Assembly: GCA_051875715.1 (NCBI GenBank)
Contig: JBJEHD010000057.1
Coordinates: forward strand, 1 to 50,024
Origin: DYCT01 sp051875715
GTDB taxonomy: Bacteria; Bacteroidota; Bacteroidia; Bacteroidales; Bacteroidaceae
Reading direction: 5' to 3'
Length of the DNA stretch: 50,024 nt
In this document: positions 26,951 through 35,627 of the stretch, piece by piece
How positions within the stretch are numbered: the first letter of the stretch is position 1
Layout: the number at the start of each line of letters is the position of its first letter
The notes under the pieces: generated by a model
Databases searched by the model: none
The model's input: the letters and a program-made list of their open reading frames with translations, nothing else
Told to the model about the DNA's origin: nothing
Translations under genes and position numbers: made by a program

Positions 26951-27114
26951 CCCAAATCGGTCATTAGCGTTATGATGATAACAACTCCTATTTTTGAGAA
27001 GATGTGTTCTCGTTTTGAGGGCGAAATGGGGCTCCATTGTAACCGAGAAACGGGAACACAGATGCCAAAAAGAAAGTTCGTTTGCGCATAAAGGCCTAAT
27101 GACCGTTTTGGGTT
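26951..27114. mobile_element. MITE-like nested inverted repeat
   Basis: The outer arms are CCCAAATCGGTCATTAG (from 26951) and CTAATGACCGTTTTGGG (27096-27112), which pair with one mismatch. A second inner pair is TGTGTTCTCGTTT (27003-27015) with AAACGGGAACACA (27048-27060), also with one mismatch. The first 48 bases (26951-26998) match the left window edge (3-50) in inverted orientation. There is no coding capacity. I could not define a convincing target-site duplication, so MITE is a hypothesis; an intergenic palindromic repeat is the alternative. Confidence 0.55.
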
Positions 27115-27118
27115 CATG

Positions 27119-28480
27119 TTATATATTGGACATGGCATACAACGGACATATCGTTATCGGTTTACCTACCGGACTCACAAACTGCCCGAAATTCTCCAAA
27201 GAGCAACGTATGGCATACGGTATGTCTTTCTGGGGCTTGGATAACAACTCATAAAGGCTTTTCATCGAGCCTTTCACACCCGACTTGACTTCGACGGGGA
27301 TGACATGTCCATTTTTTGATATGACATAATCCACCTCGGCCAGATTCCCTTTATTGGTGTCTTGCCAATAATAAAGGTCATGCCGTTCGTTCGGAGACAT
27401 ATATTTCAGAATCTCCAGTCCCGCCATCATCTCAGCCAGTCCGCCTTTATCGACAAGGTTTTGCGCAGTTTCTGTCAGGATTGTTTTTTCTATGTCCTGG
27501 CTGTTATCGCTCATGCCGAGGAAATCCAGCATCAACGCGTTGTCTATCATTAGGTATTTCACAAATTTACTATTGGTTTCCGCCCCCAACGGTATACCAT
27601 TTGAGGCCGAATGATAGACGGGTATGATCAGACCGGCATCTCTGAGATACGTAAGCGCTGTTTTCACCTGTTCTGTACGATAGCCGCCATCGACCATACT
27701 ATAGACAAACTTTTTCCCTGTCTGTTGGGCGACACTGACCAATGTATGTCTCAGCAGAGCAGGGTCCACCCTTCCGGAGTATTTCGAGAAATCATCCATG
27801 TAGGCCACGCGCAAATCCGACAGGACATTTCTGGATTTCAAGTAGGAGTTCGTATCAACATAATTGGATACGGCAGCCGGCATTCCCCCGATAAGCATAT
27901 ACTGGCGGAATTGCTCAACCAGTTTGTTATGGAACATCTCCATGAGAGGTTTCCTGTCCGAAGCCTCCTGCTTCATCCGTATCAGTCCTCCCAGCCCTTG
28001 CGCGTCAAGAAACTCGTCGAACGACATCGGATACACAAACAAACTGCTTATCCTTCCCACACCATACGAACGAATTTCCTTTAGTGCAAATTCCAACAAA
28101 CTTCCCGCTGCTATTACATGCAATTGTGCATAATCTTCCCGGAAGAACCACAAACTATGCAGGGCTTTGGGGCATGACTGTATTTCATCGAGAAACAACA
28201 ACGTTTTGCCCGGTTCTACGGGCACGCCATAATACATCGACAGTTTTTCCGAAATATCACGTACATTGGCGTTTCCGTTGAAGAGTTCGGCCACTTCCGC
28301 ATCCCTTTCAAAATTCACTTCCAAGAAATACTCGAACGACTCGCCTAAATGACGCACCGCACACGATTTACCAACCTGCCGTGCACCTCTGACAAGCAGT
28401 GGTTTGCGATCTGCATCCTGTTTCCATGCTTGCAAATGCTTGTCTATCGACCTACTTAAATACCTCATTTTCGATTCCAT
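27119..28480 (-). CDS. AAA ATPase with DUF4143 C-terminal domain
   Basis: The 453-residue protein has a Walker A motif GARQVGKS (about 32-39), a Walker B motif TLLFLDEIQ (near 93-101) and a C-terminal nuclease-like DUF4143 region with EVDYVISKNGHVIPVEVKSG. Met5 (28468) is an equally likely start given the promoter position. This family is frequent in Bacteroidales accessory DNA; its cellular role is unknown, with links to defence or toxin-antitoxin-like systems only proposed. Base composition is clearly more AT-rich than in the neighbours, and the stop codon nearly touches the MITE-like element, both consistent with separate acquisition. Confidence 0.9.
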   Translation of the reverse strand: MESKMRYLSRSIDKHLQAWKQDADRKPLLVRGARQVGKSCAVRHLGESFEYFLEVNFERDAEVAELFNGNANVRDISEKLSMYYGVPVEPGKTLLFLDEIQSCPKALHSLWFFREDYAQLHVIAAGSLLEFALKEIRSYGVGRISSLFVYPMSFDEFLDAQGLGGLIRMKQEASDRKPLMEMFHNKLVEQFRQYMLIGGMPAAVSNYVDTNSYLKSRNVLSDLRVAYMDDFSKYSGRVDPALLRHTLVSVAQQTGKKFVYSMVDGGYRTEQVKTALTYLRDAGLIIPVYHSASNGIPLGAETNSKFVKYLMIDNALMLDFLGMSDNSQDIEKTILTETAQNLVDKGGLAEMMAGLEILKYMSPNERHDLYYWQDTNKGNLAEVDYVISKNGHVIPVEVKSGVKGSMKSLYELLSKPQKDIPYAIRCSLENFGQFVSPVGKPITICPLYAMSNI

Positions 28481-28494
28481 TTTTCTTCGAGCAC

Positions 28495-28524
28495 CAAATA
28501 TACAATAAATATTTGATATTCAAC
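28495..28524 (-). promoter_or_regulatory. Promoter of the AAA ATPase gene
   Basis: On the minus strand a GTTG at 28524-28521 lies 18 bases before TATATTTG (28502-28495), close to the Bacteroidetes consensus. The start site would fall near 28488, leaving a leader of 8 bases to Met1 or 20 bases to Met5. Confidence 0.5.
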
Positions 28525-28542
28525 CTCATCAACCGACTCTTT

Positions 28543-28641
28543 GTAAAAAGCAGGTGGTATTTCGGGGCCGAAAGCGTAAAAAGCAGGTGATATCCGAGGG
28601 GCAAAAACGTAAAAAGCAGGTGATATGCTTCGCGTCAACGC
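28543..28641. repeat. 33-bp tandem repeat, three units
   Basis: Units begin at 28543, 28576 and 28609 with an exact 33-base period. The conserved part is GTAAAAAGCAGGTGATAT; the remaining 15 bases vary. The third unit overlaps the stop codon of lpxH (28635-28637). Because 33 is a multiple of three, both strands translate to 11-residue repeats, but no convincing gene start is visible, so I treat it as non-coding. Confidence 0.85.
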
Positions 28642-29408
28642 TTCTGCACGAACGACTCGCCTTCGATGAAACAATCCATCGTCAGCGTCTCACCGTCGAG
28701 CACGGCATACGAGAACTGAGTAATCCAATCGCCCAGGATGAGCACGCGGGCCGACTGGCTCAGCATCAGGTCGAGCATGATGTGGCGGTGTCCGTAGATG
28801 AAGTAGTTGACGTCGGGGTGCGTCTTCAGGTAGTCCTTGGTGTAGAGCACCAGGTGTTCCTTGTCCTCGCCCATATAGTCCGGCTCTTTGCCTTCGGCCC
28901 GCTTCATGCGGCTATGCTTGGCCCAGGAGAGGCCGAGGTCGACGCTCCAGCGCGGATGGAGCGCGGAGAAGAGGCATTGCAGCGTATGGCTGTGAAACAT
29001 GGTCCGCAGCAGGCGGAAGGTCTTGTCGGGATCACCCAGTCCGTCGCCATGCGCCAGGTAGAACACCTTGCCGTGAATCTCTGTGGTCAGGGGTTTGCGG
29101 TGCAGGACGACGCCGCACTCCTTGGTCAGATAGTCGCCGCACCAGATGTCGTGGTTGCCGGTGAAGAAGTGGACCTCCACGCCCCGGTCGGTCAGTTCGG
29201 ACAGTTTGCCCAGGAAGCGTGTGAATCCGCGCGGCACCACGGTTTTGAACTCATACCAGAAATCGAACATATCACCGAGCAGGTAGACGGCCTCGGCTTC
29301 GTCCTTGATGCTGTCCAGGAAGTTGACCAGACGGCGTTCTTGCGTGCGGCTGTGTTCGATGGCACGCGAGCCCAAATGGGCATCGGAGAGGAAGTAGACT
29401 TTCTTCAT
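28635..29408 (-). CDS. lpxH: UDP-2,3-diacylglucosamine diphosphatase LpxH
   Basis: The 257-residue calcineurin-like metallophosphoesterase has all the LpxH metal motifs: SDAHLGS (8-14), GDMFDFWYE (about 45-53), TGNHD (about 83-87), AHGDG (about 118-122) and YGHRH (about 203-207). LpxH hydrolyses UDP-2,3-diacylglucosamine to lipid X and UMP in lipid A synthesis, at the inner face of the cytoplasmic membrane. It follows the DUF59 gene by 49 bases on the same strand. The usual length for Bacteroidetes LpxH is about 250-260 residues, so the gene is intact. Confidence 0.9.
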   Translation of the reverse strand: MKKVYFLSDAHLGSRAIEHSRTQERRLVNFLDSIKDEAEAVYLLGDMFDFWYEFKTVVPRGFTRFLGKLSELTDRGVEVHFFTGNHDIWCGDYLTKECGVVLHRKPLTTEIHGKVFYLAHGDGLGDPDKTFRLLRTMFHSHTLQCLFSALHPRWSVDLGLSWAKHSRMKRAEGKEPDYMGEDKEHLVLYTKDYLKTHPDVNYFIYGHRHIMLDLMLSQSARVLILGDWITQFSYAVLDGETLTMDCFIEGESFVQKR

Positions 29409-29457
29409 ATCGTTTTCGTGTATTTGCGGGTAACAAGTTCTCGGAGGATGGTCCGGC

Positions 29458-29769
29458 CTACAGGAAGCCGAGGTCGAGCTTGGCTGCCTCGGACATCATG
29501 TCCTTATCCCATTCCGGTTCGAATACCAGGTTGACCGTGGCGGCTGTGACGCCAGGCACGGACTCCACCTTCTGCCGTACGTCTTCGAGGATGAAGTCGG
29601 CCGCCGGGCAGTTCGGGGCGGTCAGGGTCATGTCGATGACGACCTCTCCCTGTTCGCTCACGTCTATCTTATAAATCAGGCCCAATTCGTAGATGTCCAC
29701 CGGTATCTCCGGGTCGAACACGGTCTTCAACACGCGGACCACGTTTTCTTCTATTGCAAATGTATCCAT
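29458..29769 (-). CDS. SufT-like DUF59 (MIP18) iron-sulfur assembly protein
   Basis: The 103-residue protein starts at the ATG at 29769 (MDTFAIEENVVRVLKTVFDP); a longer frame upstream lacks family similarity. It has the DUF59 hallmarks DPEIPVDIYELGLIYKI and the Cys-containing loop TAPNCPAADF, and ends near EWDKDMMS. This small family helps insert or mature Fe-S clusters, alone or with SUF. It lies just upstream of lpxH on the same strand; the two functions are unrelated as far as is known. Confidence 0.9.
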   Translation of the reverse strand: MDTFAIEENVVRVLKTVFDPEIPVDIYELGLIYKIDVSEQGEVVIDMTLTAPNCPAADFILEDVRQKVESVPGVTAATVNLVFEPEWDKDMMSEAAKLDLGFL

Positions 29770-29792
29770 ATACGTCTGTTCGTTAGTTGCCA

Positions 29793-29800
29793 CAAAGATA
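29793..29800 (-). promoter_or_regulatory. -7 box (TATCTTTG) of the DUF59-lpxH operon
   Basis: On the minus strand this reads TATCTTTG, 23 bases before the DUF59 start codon. A TTTG occurs upstream but too close (11 bases) for a standard -33 element, so only the -7 box is supported. Confidence 0.5.
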
Positions 29801-29872
29801 GAGCAAAAAGTCAAACTTGCTTGTTTTTTCTGCCAAAACATGGAGTTTCGTCACAACCTCGTGCAACACGAA

Positions 29873-29916
29873 GATGGCCGCGTCCGGAGGAACTTGTCCC
29901 CGCAAACGCGGCCATC
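29873..29916 (-). terminator. Hairpin after the 753-residue T9SS gene
   Basis: A perfect 11-bp GC-rich stem (GATGGCCGCGT with ACGCGGCCATC) and a 22-base loop lie 30 bases beyond the stop codon of the T9SS cargo gene. The U-run after it is weak (TTCGTGTT), so termination may be partial. Confidence 0.6.
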
Positions 29917-29945
29917 CGTCTATGTAGGGTTGCGTCCGTCCGGGT

Positions 29946-32207
29946 CTATTCGGCTACGACGGCTTTGCGCAACGCGGTGCCTTGCCGTATCAGGTAGACT
30001 CCTTGCGGCAGGCCGGTGGTGGCCTCCGTCTCGCTGAAGGCGGACCGACGGCGCAGCAGGCGGCCGTTCAGGTCGTACACCTCCACGTCGGCCGGGGTGT
30101 CGACCCCGACTGCCGTGATGCCCACCCCCGTCTTGTTGTTCATCGTCAGGAGCAGGTAGGCATCGGCTGCCCCGCGCGACGAGAGTTTCACATAGGCCTC
30201 GTGCACGCCTTCCTGGTCGGAAGCGAAGGAGACGGTGAAGCTGCCGCCCGTGGCCGGGATGGTCTTGGTGGACAGTTTGAACTTGCTCGGGTTGCTGCCG
30301 CCCAGACTCAGGCTGACCGGCTCCGTCAGGTTCGTCGTCTTGACGGTAATGGCCGGCGAGGTGTATTCCTTGCCCAGTTCCACCACCTCGGCCAGTTGCG
30401 TGGTCTGCAGGCTGATGACGGGCAGGTCGGTACGTCCGAAGGTCACATCGTCGATGTAATAGGTGGCGGAGTTCTCGCGGCCGCCCTTGCCCCGGAAGCA
30501 GAAGCCCATGAAGAACACGTCGGCCAGGTCTTGCCCTTCGAGGTTGACGTGGTATTCGCGCCAGTCCCCGTTGTCGTCGGCGATGGAGGGCATGGCGATG
30601 TCAATCGGGCTGACGAAGAGTTCGCCTTCCAGCAGGTCCATGTAGCAGAGCGTCAGTCCGGCGTCCTGTCCGTCGAACAGCAGGTTGCCCATGACGCGGA
30701 AGGTGAATACCTTGCCGGGCGCGTTCTTGAAGTCGAGCGGCGGGGTCACCAGCCACATCTCCGTCTGTTCGTCGGAGGCATTGTAGGCTGTCACCTTGGC
30801 CGTCTTCTCCACCACGACGTCGGCTTCGTCCTTGAACTGGTAGCCCCACCAGGCGCGTTTGCCCTGCACGGCGATGTTCTTCCAGCCGTCCACCGACAAG
30901 GGTCGGTTGGACTCGATGCCGTCGAAGGTCTCGTTCAGCAGCGTGCGCGGGTTGGAGGGGTCGAGCGGCAGGCTGTCGCCTTCCTGAGGTTCTTCCTCAC
31001 CGCTGTCGGTAGCCACGCCTTTCAGGTCGACGAACACGCTTTGGGCACCGGCAGAGTAGAGCTCCAGCCGCTGCGTGTAGGTGCCGGCGGCCTTCGGGTT
31101 GAAGGTCACCTGCAGTTCAGCGCCGTCCTGGTTCTTCGGCAGCATGGTGTTGGACAGGGTGAACGCGCCGGTCGGCGTGTCGGCCACCTTCACGTAGAGG
31201 TAGTCGCGGATGTTGCGGCTGCCTACGCGGATGGTCTTCACCTGCGGCGTCTTGACCACAGTGGCAAACTCCACCGGGCTCTCGGTCTCGAGGGTGATGA
31301 CGGGCGGGTTGGCCGGGTCGAGGGCTTCGCCGGTCAGTTTCAGCGTGACGTTCTGCTCGGGAGCGCCTACGCAGTCGAACAGCAGCATGGCTTCGTGCGA
31401 GCCGGCCGTCGTGGGGTTGTAGGTCACGCGGAAGGCGGTCATGCCCGCATCGGCGGCTATCTCCCGGATGGGGAGGCTGAAGTAGTCGCGATTCTTGCCC
31501 GTCACCTCCAGCAGCACGCGGCCCGGCAGGTTCTCGGTCTGCACCACGATGTCCTTCGACTCCACCGGCACGTTCACGTCGGTCGACAGGCGCGGCAACG
31601 TCGCGGGCTGTACCGTCAGACGCGGCTCGGTGCCCACCACCTTGCGGAAGCTCAGTTCGTCGAACACCACCACGCTGCCGGCATTCACCTTCAGGGCGAG
31701 GTAGAACGACGTGGCCCCCTCGGGCACGGTGGTCCGTACCGTCCGACTGCCCCACTGGCCCACGGAGGTGAACCACGTGCCGTCGTTCAGTTTGTCGCTG
31801 TCGTGGTCCATCACTTCCGAACCGCCCTTCCACCAGTAGCTCCGCAGTTGGATGTCGTTGCCGTCGGCGGTGGAGGTCACGGTGTAGTAGTTCAGCGTCA
31901 GTTCGTAGGTATCGCCCGGGGTGAAGGCGGCCGGATACGGCAGGCGGAGTTCCTGCTCCAGTTTGCCGGAGGCGGCCGGTGTCTTCCGGGCGGTGATGCG
32001 CAGGGCGTAGGTGCCGGACAACGTCAGCGTGGTCTCCTGCGTCACGTCGCCCATGGTCGTCTCCCAGTCCTCGGGGGTCAGTCCGAAGAGGGCTCCTCCG
32101 TCTTGCCAGGTCTCAAATCCCGGGTTGTCTATCAGTTCGTCTTGGCCATGCACCGGGGCCGACAACACGGCCCCGAGCATGCACAGGGAAAGAATCGTAT
32201 GCTTCAT
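29946..32207 (-). CDS. T9SS cargo protein, multidomain, unknown function
   Basis: The 753-residue protein has a signal peptide (1 to about 21, ending PVHGQ), an N-terminal CBM4_9-like jelly roll (about 25-190, NPGFETWQDGG), Ig-like modules (about 195-395; PRLTVQPATLP, PPVITLETESP), a choice-of-anchor-J-like beta sandwich (about 420-600; LLNETFDG, WLVTPPLDF), another Ig-like module (about 605-690) and a T9SS sorting domain at the C terminus (VEVYDLNGRLLRR...GVYLIRQGTALRKAVV). It should be displayed on or released from the cell surface. No catalytic motif is seen; an adhesin or glycan-binding role is plausible. It lies 7 bases after the stop of the next gene upstream, so the two form an operon. 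Confidence 0.75.
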   Translation of the reverse strand: MKHTILSLCMLGAVLSAPVHGQDELIDNPGFETWQDGGALFGLTPEDWETTMGDVTQETTLTLSGTYALRITARKTPAASGKLEQELRLPYPAAFTPGDTYELTLNYYTVTSTADGNDIQLRSYWWKGGSEVMDHDSDKLNDGTWFTSVGQWGSRTVRTTVPEGATSFYLALKVNAGSVVVFDELSFRKVVGTEPRLTVQPATLPRLSTDVNVPVESKDIVVQTENLPGRVLLEVTGKNRDYFSLPIREIAADAGMTAFRVTYNPTTAGSHEAMLLFDCVGAPEQNVTLKLTGEALDPANPPVITLETESPVEFATVVKTPQVKTIRVGSRNIRDYLYVKVADTPTGAFTLSNTMLPKNQDGAELQVTFNPKAAGTYTQRLELYSAGAQSVFVDLKGVATDSGEEEPQEGDSLPLDPSNPRTLLNETFDGIESNRPLSVDGWKNIAVQGKRAWWGYQFKDEADVVVEKTAKVTAYNASDEQTEMWLVTPPLDFKNAPGKVFTFRVMGNLLFDGQDAGLTLCYMDLLEGELFVSPIDIAMPSIADDNGDWREYHVNLEGQDLADVFFMGFCFRGKGGRENSATYYIDDVTFGRTDLPVISLQTTQLAEVVELGKEYTSPAITVKTTNLTEPVSLSLGGSNPSKFKLSTKTIPATGGSFTVSFASDQEGVHEAYVKLSSRGAADAYLLLTMNNKTGVGITAVGVDTPADVEVYDLNGRLLRRRSAFSETEATTGLPQGVYLIRQGTALRKAVVAE

Positions 32208-32214
32208 GTCTCGT

Positions 32215-35172
32215 TTACTTTACCATGACTTTCTTCACCACACTTCCCTCGGCCGTATCAATCCGTACCAGGTAGAGGGCGGGGGCCAGGCCTTTCACTT
32301 CGCATCCGAACACGTCGGCCACTTGGTTGCCGGCCACGTCGTACACCGTCAGGCGGCAGTCGGCGATGCCCGAGAGGACGATGGCACCCTGTCCGGCCGT
32401 CAGGCTCATGCCGGCCTGCTGGCTTTGGATGGCGATGGGTTCGGACAGGCTTTCGATGTCATCCGTCGTACGCGGTGCAATCTGCTTGCCTTCTTTCGAC
32501 ACGGCCAGGCCGGTCACGTTCGCCGTAGCCGGCAGTTTCCGGCCCAGGTAGTCGGCGCCGGCGAAGTACTTCACTTCCACCATCGCGCCGGTCTGGTTGC
32601 GCAGCCACAGTTGCGGGCCGTCGGCGGCGAAAGTCTCGCCCAGTTCGACGGGTGCGAACACCTCGTCGTTCATCCAGCCCAGTTCGACGTTCTTCAGGCA
32701 TATCACGCGGTTCTCGTAGCGTGCAGGTTCGGCGGCCAGTTCTTCGATGGTCACCTCTTCGGGCGTAACGGTCTGTCCGGCAGCCAGCACGGTGGGATCG
32801 TTGCCTAAAACGGAGAACAGCGAGCGGTCAATCTGCCCCTCCAGCACGAGGTCGGTCAGTTTGTCGCCGGCCTTGATGGTGGTGTAGTCGTAGTTGCTGA
32901 AGCAGATGCCTTGGGTGGCGTCCTGCAGGTAGACCCAGGCGGCCGGATAGGCCGGCTGCACGTGCGTCACGATGGCTTCGCCCCGGTAGATGCACTTCTC
33001 GCGGTTGGTATAGTCCAGCGTGGAGAGTTCGGCCAGCGTGTTGATTTCGGTCATGCCGGCCAGCACTTGCCAGAAGGTGGAGAGGGTGATGTCGTCCAGG
33101 CCCTGCGTGCGGATGCTGATTTGCGCAATCATCATGTCGGGTTGCGGCACCGGGCCGGCGTCGAGCGTCAGCGTCACCTGGGCGCCGCCTTCGGCTTCCA
33201 CCTGTTCCTTGGTCAGGGTCGAGGGGGTGGCCATGATGTACGGCGAGTTCGAGCTCACCTTGACCTCGCCTTGCAGGTTCTTGCCGCTGAGGGTGAGGGT
33301 GAAGGTGTATTCCTGGTTGGTGAACACCGTGCCGGTTTCGTTGAAGAGGATGGTCAGCGGGTTGACCTTCAGTTCGGGCTGTTCGACCACGGCCGCAATG
33401 TCGGCCATCGAGCGCGGGGCGATGAGTTTGCCCGTCGAGGCGGTGGAGAGTCCCGTCAGGTTGGCCTTGGCCGGGACAGGCTGGCCTACGAAGTCCATCG
33501 AGGCATCGAACACGCGGATTTCCACCTGGTTGCCGGCAGCGTCGCGCACCTGGGTACGGTTGCCCGAGTCGGTTGTGAAGGTGTCGCCATCCTTTGCCGG
33601 TTCGAATCCCTCGGTACCCTTCCGTCCGAGTTCCACGCCTTCCAGCCGCACGAGGCGGTTCTGATACGTCTGCGGGGCGGCCAGCAGGTCGGCAATCGTC
33701 ACCGTCACGGGTTGCACCGCATTGCCTTCGGACACCACCTCGAAAGGTTTCTGGCAGAGCACGGGGCGCAAATACTTGCTGCCGAACGATACGACTCCCT
33801 CGCCCAGCAGGTTCTTCACCTTCATGCCAGTCTGCAGGCCGGCCTCGGCCCACACGCCTTCGGCATCTTCCACCATCACGCCGCGTGCGTCGTCCTGGAG
33901 GAAATACTGCGTCTTGCCCATTACGGGCTGCACGTGTGTCACGGTCAGTTCGCCCGTCACGCGGTAGGTATATCCTTCGTCCAGCGAAGCCAGCAGGGTG
34001 GTCAGGTCAGACTTGTCGTCGGGGACGATGGTGCCCCACATGGCCTGCAGCGACAGCGGCTCGTCCATGCCTTCGGCCGAAAGCGTCAGCACGTCCTGAC
34101 CGACGGCGGCCGAGGCTGCCGTCGGACGGAGCGTCACCGTCAGCGTATAGCCGGCATCGGACATGGCTGCATCCTTGTCGATGGTCGTGGCCGAAGCCGT
34201 CAGCAGGCCGGTGGTCATGCCGCCCACGGTGATGTTGCTCGTCAGGTTCTCGGCCTTCACCACCACGTCCTGCGTATAGGTCTCGTCGGGATAGACGTAG
34301 TTGCCGAACAGGAGGCTCGAAGGCGTCGCGCTGACGGCGGGTTTCGGGGTGTCGGGGACGACGGGGCCGTCGATGCCGAACAGGGCACCGTAGGAAGTGG
34401 CCACACGCAAGCCGGCCACGAGGACGTTGGCCGCTTTCTTTGTGCTAGTCTGGCCCTGCCGCAGTTCGATGGCCGTCAAGGCTCCCTTGGCCAAGTTCGC
34501 GTCCGAACCGCCGTTGATGTTCACGGCATCGGCCTGGGCGGGCTGCTGGGCAGCGGGAGCGGGATTGACATAGAGGGCCACCTCGTCGTTAGCCGTGCCT
34601 TCCACGATGGTGTAGCGTACCACGGCCAGCACGTCGTCGCCGTAGGCAAACTCCTGTGTGGTGTAGGCCACTTTGCCGTCACCCTCACCCTGCCGGGAGA
34701 TGCCCAGCCGGTACTTCCCGTCGGACGATTGCTTGGCAAACAAACGGGCCACCTCCGGTTTGGAAAGGCTGCTCACCACGTAGGGCATACACAGGAAATA
34801 GGTCTCGCTGGCCTCGGGAGCGGCCGTCACACGGAGCACAGCGGCATAGTAAACGGAGCCTTCGGTGAAGTTCTCCGTGGCATAGGTGTAATACAGGTCC
34901 TCGCCCGAAGCGATGTTCGTCAGTTCGACGGCGGCGAGTCCTTCGGCCTGTCCGGTGTACTTGTCGGTCAGACGGGTAGCGGAGATTTGAATCGGGGCTG
35001 CGGAGTTCGATCCCCACAAGGTCCATGCTCCCTTCCCGTTCAGGGCAGCCGACGCCGATACGTCGTACTCGAATTTCTCATCCAGCAGCAGCGTCTGGGC
35101 CTGTATCATGCCCACCGACGCCAACAGGGCCATCAGGAGGCCCGTCGCTCTTTTGTGTAATGATGTTCTCAT
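32215..35172 (-). CDS. T9SS cargo protein with DUF5689-like domains
   Basis: The 985-residue protein starts at 35172 (MRTSLHKRATGLLMALLASV), which gives a proper signal peptide; a longer upstream frame would bury it. After a lectin-like N-terminal region (LLLDEKFEYDV) come an Ig/BACON-like module (about 280-385), a DUF5689-like OB domain (about 390-575, YFLQDDARGVMVED), a second Ig-like module (about 580-690), a second DUF5689-like domain (about 700-880, YLQDATQGICFSN) and a T9SS tail (CRLTVYDVAGNQVAD...LYLVRIDTAEGSVVKKVMVK). It is built from the same modules as the next gene upstream. Function unknown; surface location inferred. Confidence 0.78.
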   Translation of the reverse strand: MRTSLHKRATGLLMALLASVGMIQAQTLLLDEKFEYDVSASAALNGKGAWTLWGSNSAAPIQISATRLTDKYTGQAEGLAAVELTNIASGEDLYYTYATENFTEGSVYYAAVLRVTAAPEASETYFLCMPYVVSSLSKPEVARLFAKQSSDGKYRLGISRQGEGDGKVAYTTQEFAYGDDVLAVVRYTIVEGTANDEVALYVNPAPAAQQPAQADAVNINGGSDANLAKGALTAIELRQGQTSTKKAANVLVAGLRVATSYGALFGIDGPVVPDTPKPAVSATPSSLLFGNYVYPDETYTQDVVVKAENLTSNITVGGMTTGLLTASATTIDKDAAMSDAGYTLTVTLRPTAASAAVGQDVLTLSAEGMDEPLSLQAMWGTIVPDDKSDLTTLLASLDEGYTYRVTGELTVTHVQPVMGKTQYFLQDDARGVMVEDAEGVWAEAGLQTGMKVKNLLGEGVVSFGSKYLRPVLCQKPFEVVSEGNAVQPVTVTIADLLAAPQTYQNRLVRLEGVELGRKGTEGFEPAKDGDTFTTDSGNRTQVRDAAGNQVEIRVFDASMDFVGQPVPAKANLTGLSTASTGKLIAPRSMADIAAVVEQPELKVNPLTILFNETGTVFTNQEYTFTLTLSGKNLQGEVKVSSNSPYIMATPSTLTKEQVEAEGGAQVTLTLDAGPVPQPDMMIAQISIRTQGLDDITLSTFWQVLAGMTEINTLAELSTLDYTNREKCIYRGEAIVTHVQPAYPAAWVYLQDATQGICFSNYDYTTIKAGDKLTDLVLEGQIDRSLFSVLGNDPTVLAAGQTVTPEEVTIEELAAEPARYENRVICLKNVELGWMNDEVFAPVELGETFAADGPQLWLRNQTGAMVEVKYFAGADYLGRKLPATANVTGLAVSKEGKQIAPRTTDDIESLSEPIAIQSQQAGMSLTAGQGAIVLSGIADCRLTVYDVAGNQVADVFGCEVKGLAPALYLVRIDTAEGSVVKKVMVK

Positions 35173-35238
35173 AACGCAATTGTGTTTAAACGTTGATAAA
35201 GTTAAGTCTCTCGTTCGACATCGTGTGTGTCGATTTTG

Positions 35239-35270
35239 CAATGTTATGCAATCTGCCCCATCTGTGCAAA
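35239..35270 (-). promoter_or_regulatory. Promoter of the 985-residue T9SS gene (TAACATTGC box)
   Basis: On the minus strand TTTG (35270-35267) is followed after 20 bases by TAACATTG (35246-35239), about 67 bases before the start codon. The -7 box departs from TAnnTTTG at one base, but the same TTTGC-N19-TAACATTGC pattern precedes the 1245-residue T9SS gene. Confidence 0.6.
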
Positions 35271-35410
35271 CAAAATCCTTTCTATTTGATGCTTTTTTGC
35301 AAAAAGAACAAAGAAATAGTGTTTTTTGGGCCGATTTTCCTTCCACTGCGTCGGGTCGCACATGGCGGCGACCCGGCACGCGAATGCCCACACATGGGCT
35401 CGCATTTTAT

Positions 35411-35494
35411 ATTTCAAATCATGAAACGTACATTTCAAACTTTGGAACGTACGTTTCAAACTTTGAAATATACGTTTCAAAGTTTGAAATATAG
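35411..35494. repeat. 21-bp tandem repeat, four units
   Basis: Units begin at 35411, 35432, 35453 and 35474 with a 21-base period. The consensus is close to RTTTCAAACTTTGRAAYRTAC and is nearly palindromic (TTTCAAA with TTTGAAA), so neighbouring units can pair with each other. It lies about 130 bases beyond the stop codon of the 1245-residue T9SS gene. Confidence 0.85.
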
Positions 35495-35560
35495 ATTTTG
35501 TCTACGGCCGCAGCCAAACGCGACGGCTTCCGCCCCGACTTGCCTGCACACGCACCAAAC

Positions 35561-35599
35561 GAAAAACGGCCCCGGACTTCCGAAGAAGCACGGGGCCGT
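35561..35599 (-). terminator. Intrinsic terminator of the 1245-residue T9SS gene
   Basis: In the minus-strand transcript a 9-bp stem (ACGGCCCCG with CGGGGCCGT), a 16-base loop and a following TTTTTCG run appear about 29 bases after the stop codon. It separates this gene from the two-gene T9SS operon. Confidence 0.85.
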
Positions 35600-35627
35600 C
35601 GATGTATAGATGAGGAGAGCTATCCGA

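Larger units (their letters stand above)
35173..35627. other. Intergenic region between two T9SS genes
   Basis: These 455 bases hold, from left to right, the leader and promoter of the 985-residue gene, a hairpin of unknown role (CGGGTCGC 35352-35359 with GCGACCCG 35368-35375), a 21-bp tandem repeat and the terminator of the upstream T9SS gene. I see no credible gene. Confidence 0.6.

Noticed and set aside
26951..27114. Insertion sequence with transposase
   Set aside because: The element is only about 164 bp and has no coding capacity; no transposase motif was seen in any frame nearby.
28465..28674. Small 69-codon gene across the 33-bp repeat
   Set aside because: It overlaps the promoter and start of the AAA gene and the end of lpxH on the same strand. 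It has no recognisable start signal, and its peptide repeat follows automatically from an in-frame DNA repeat.
29770..29841. N-terminal extension of the DUF59 protein to a Met further upstream
   Set aside because: The extension crosses the -7 promoter box (29793-29800) and shows no family similarity; the internal ATG at 29769 begins the conserved domain.
35173..35391. Longer start for the 985-residue T9SS protein
   Set aside because: It would run through the promoter and place the signal peptide 74 residues inside the protein.
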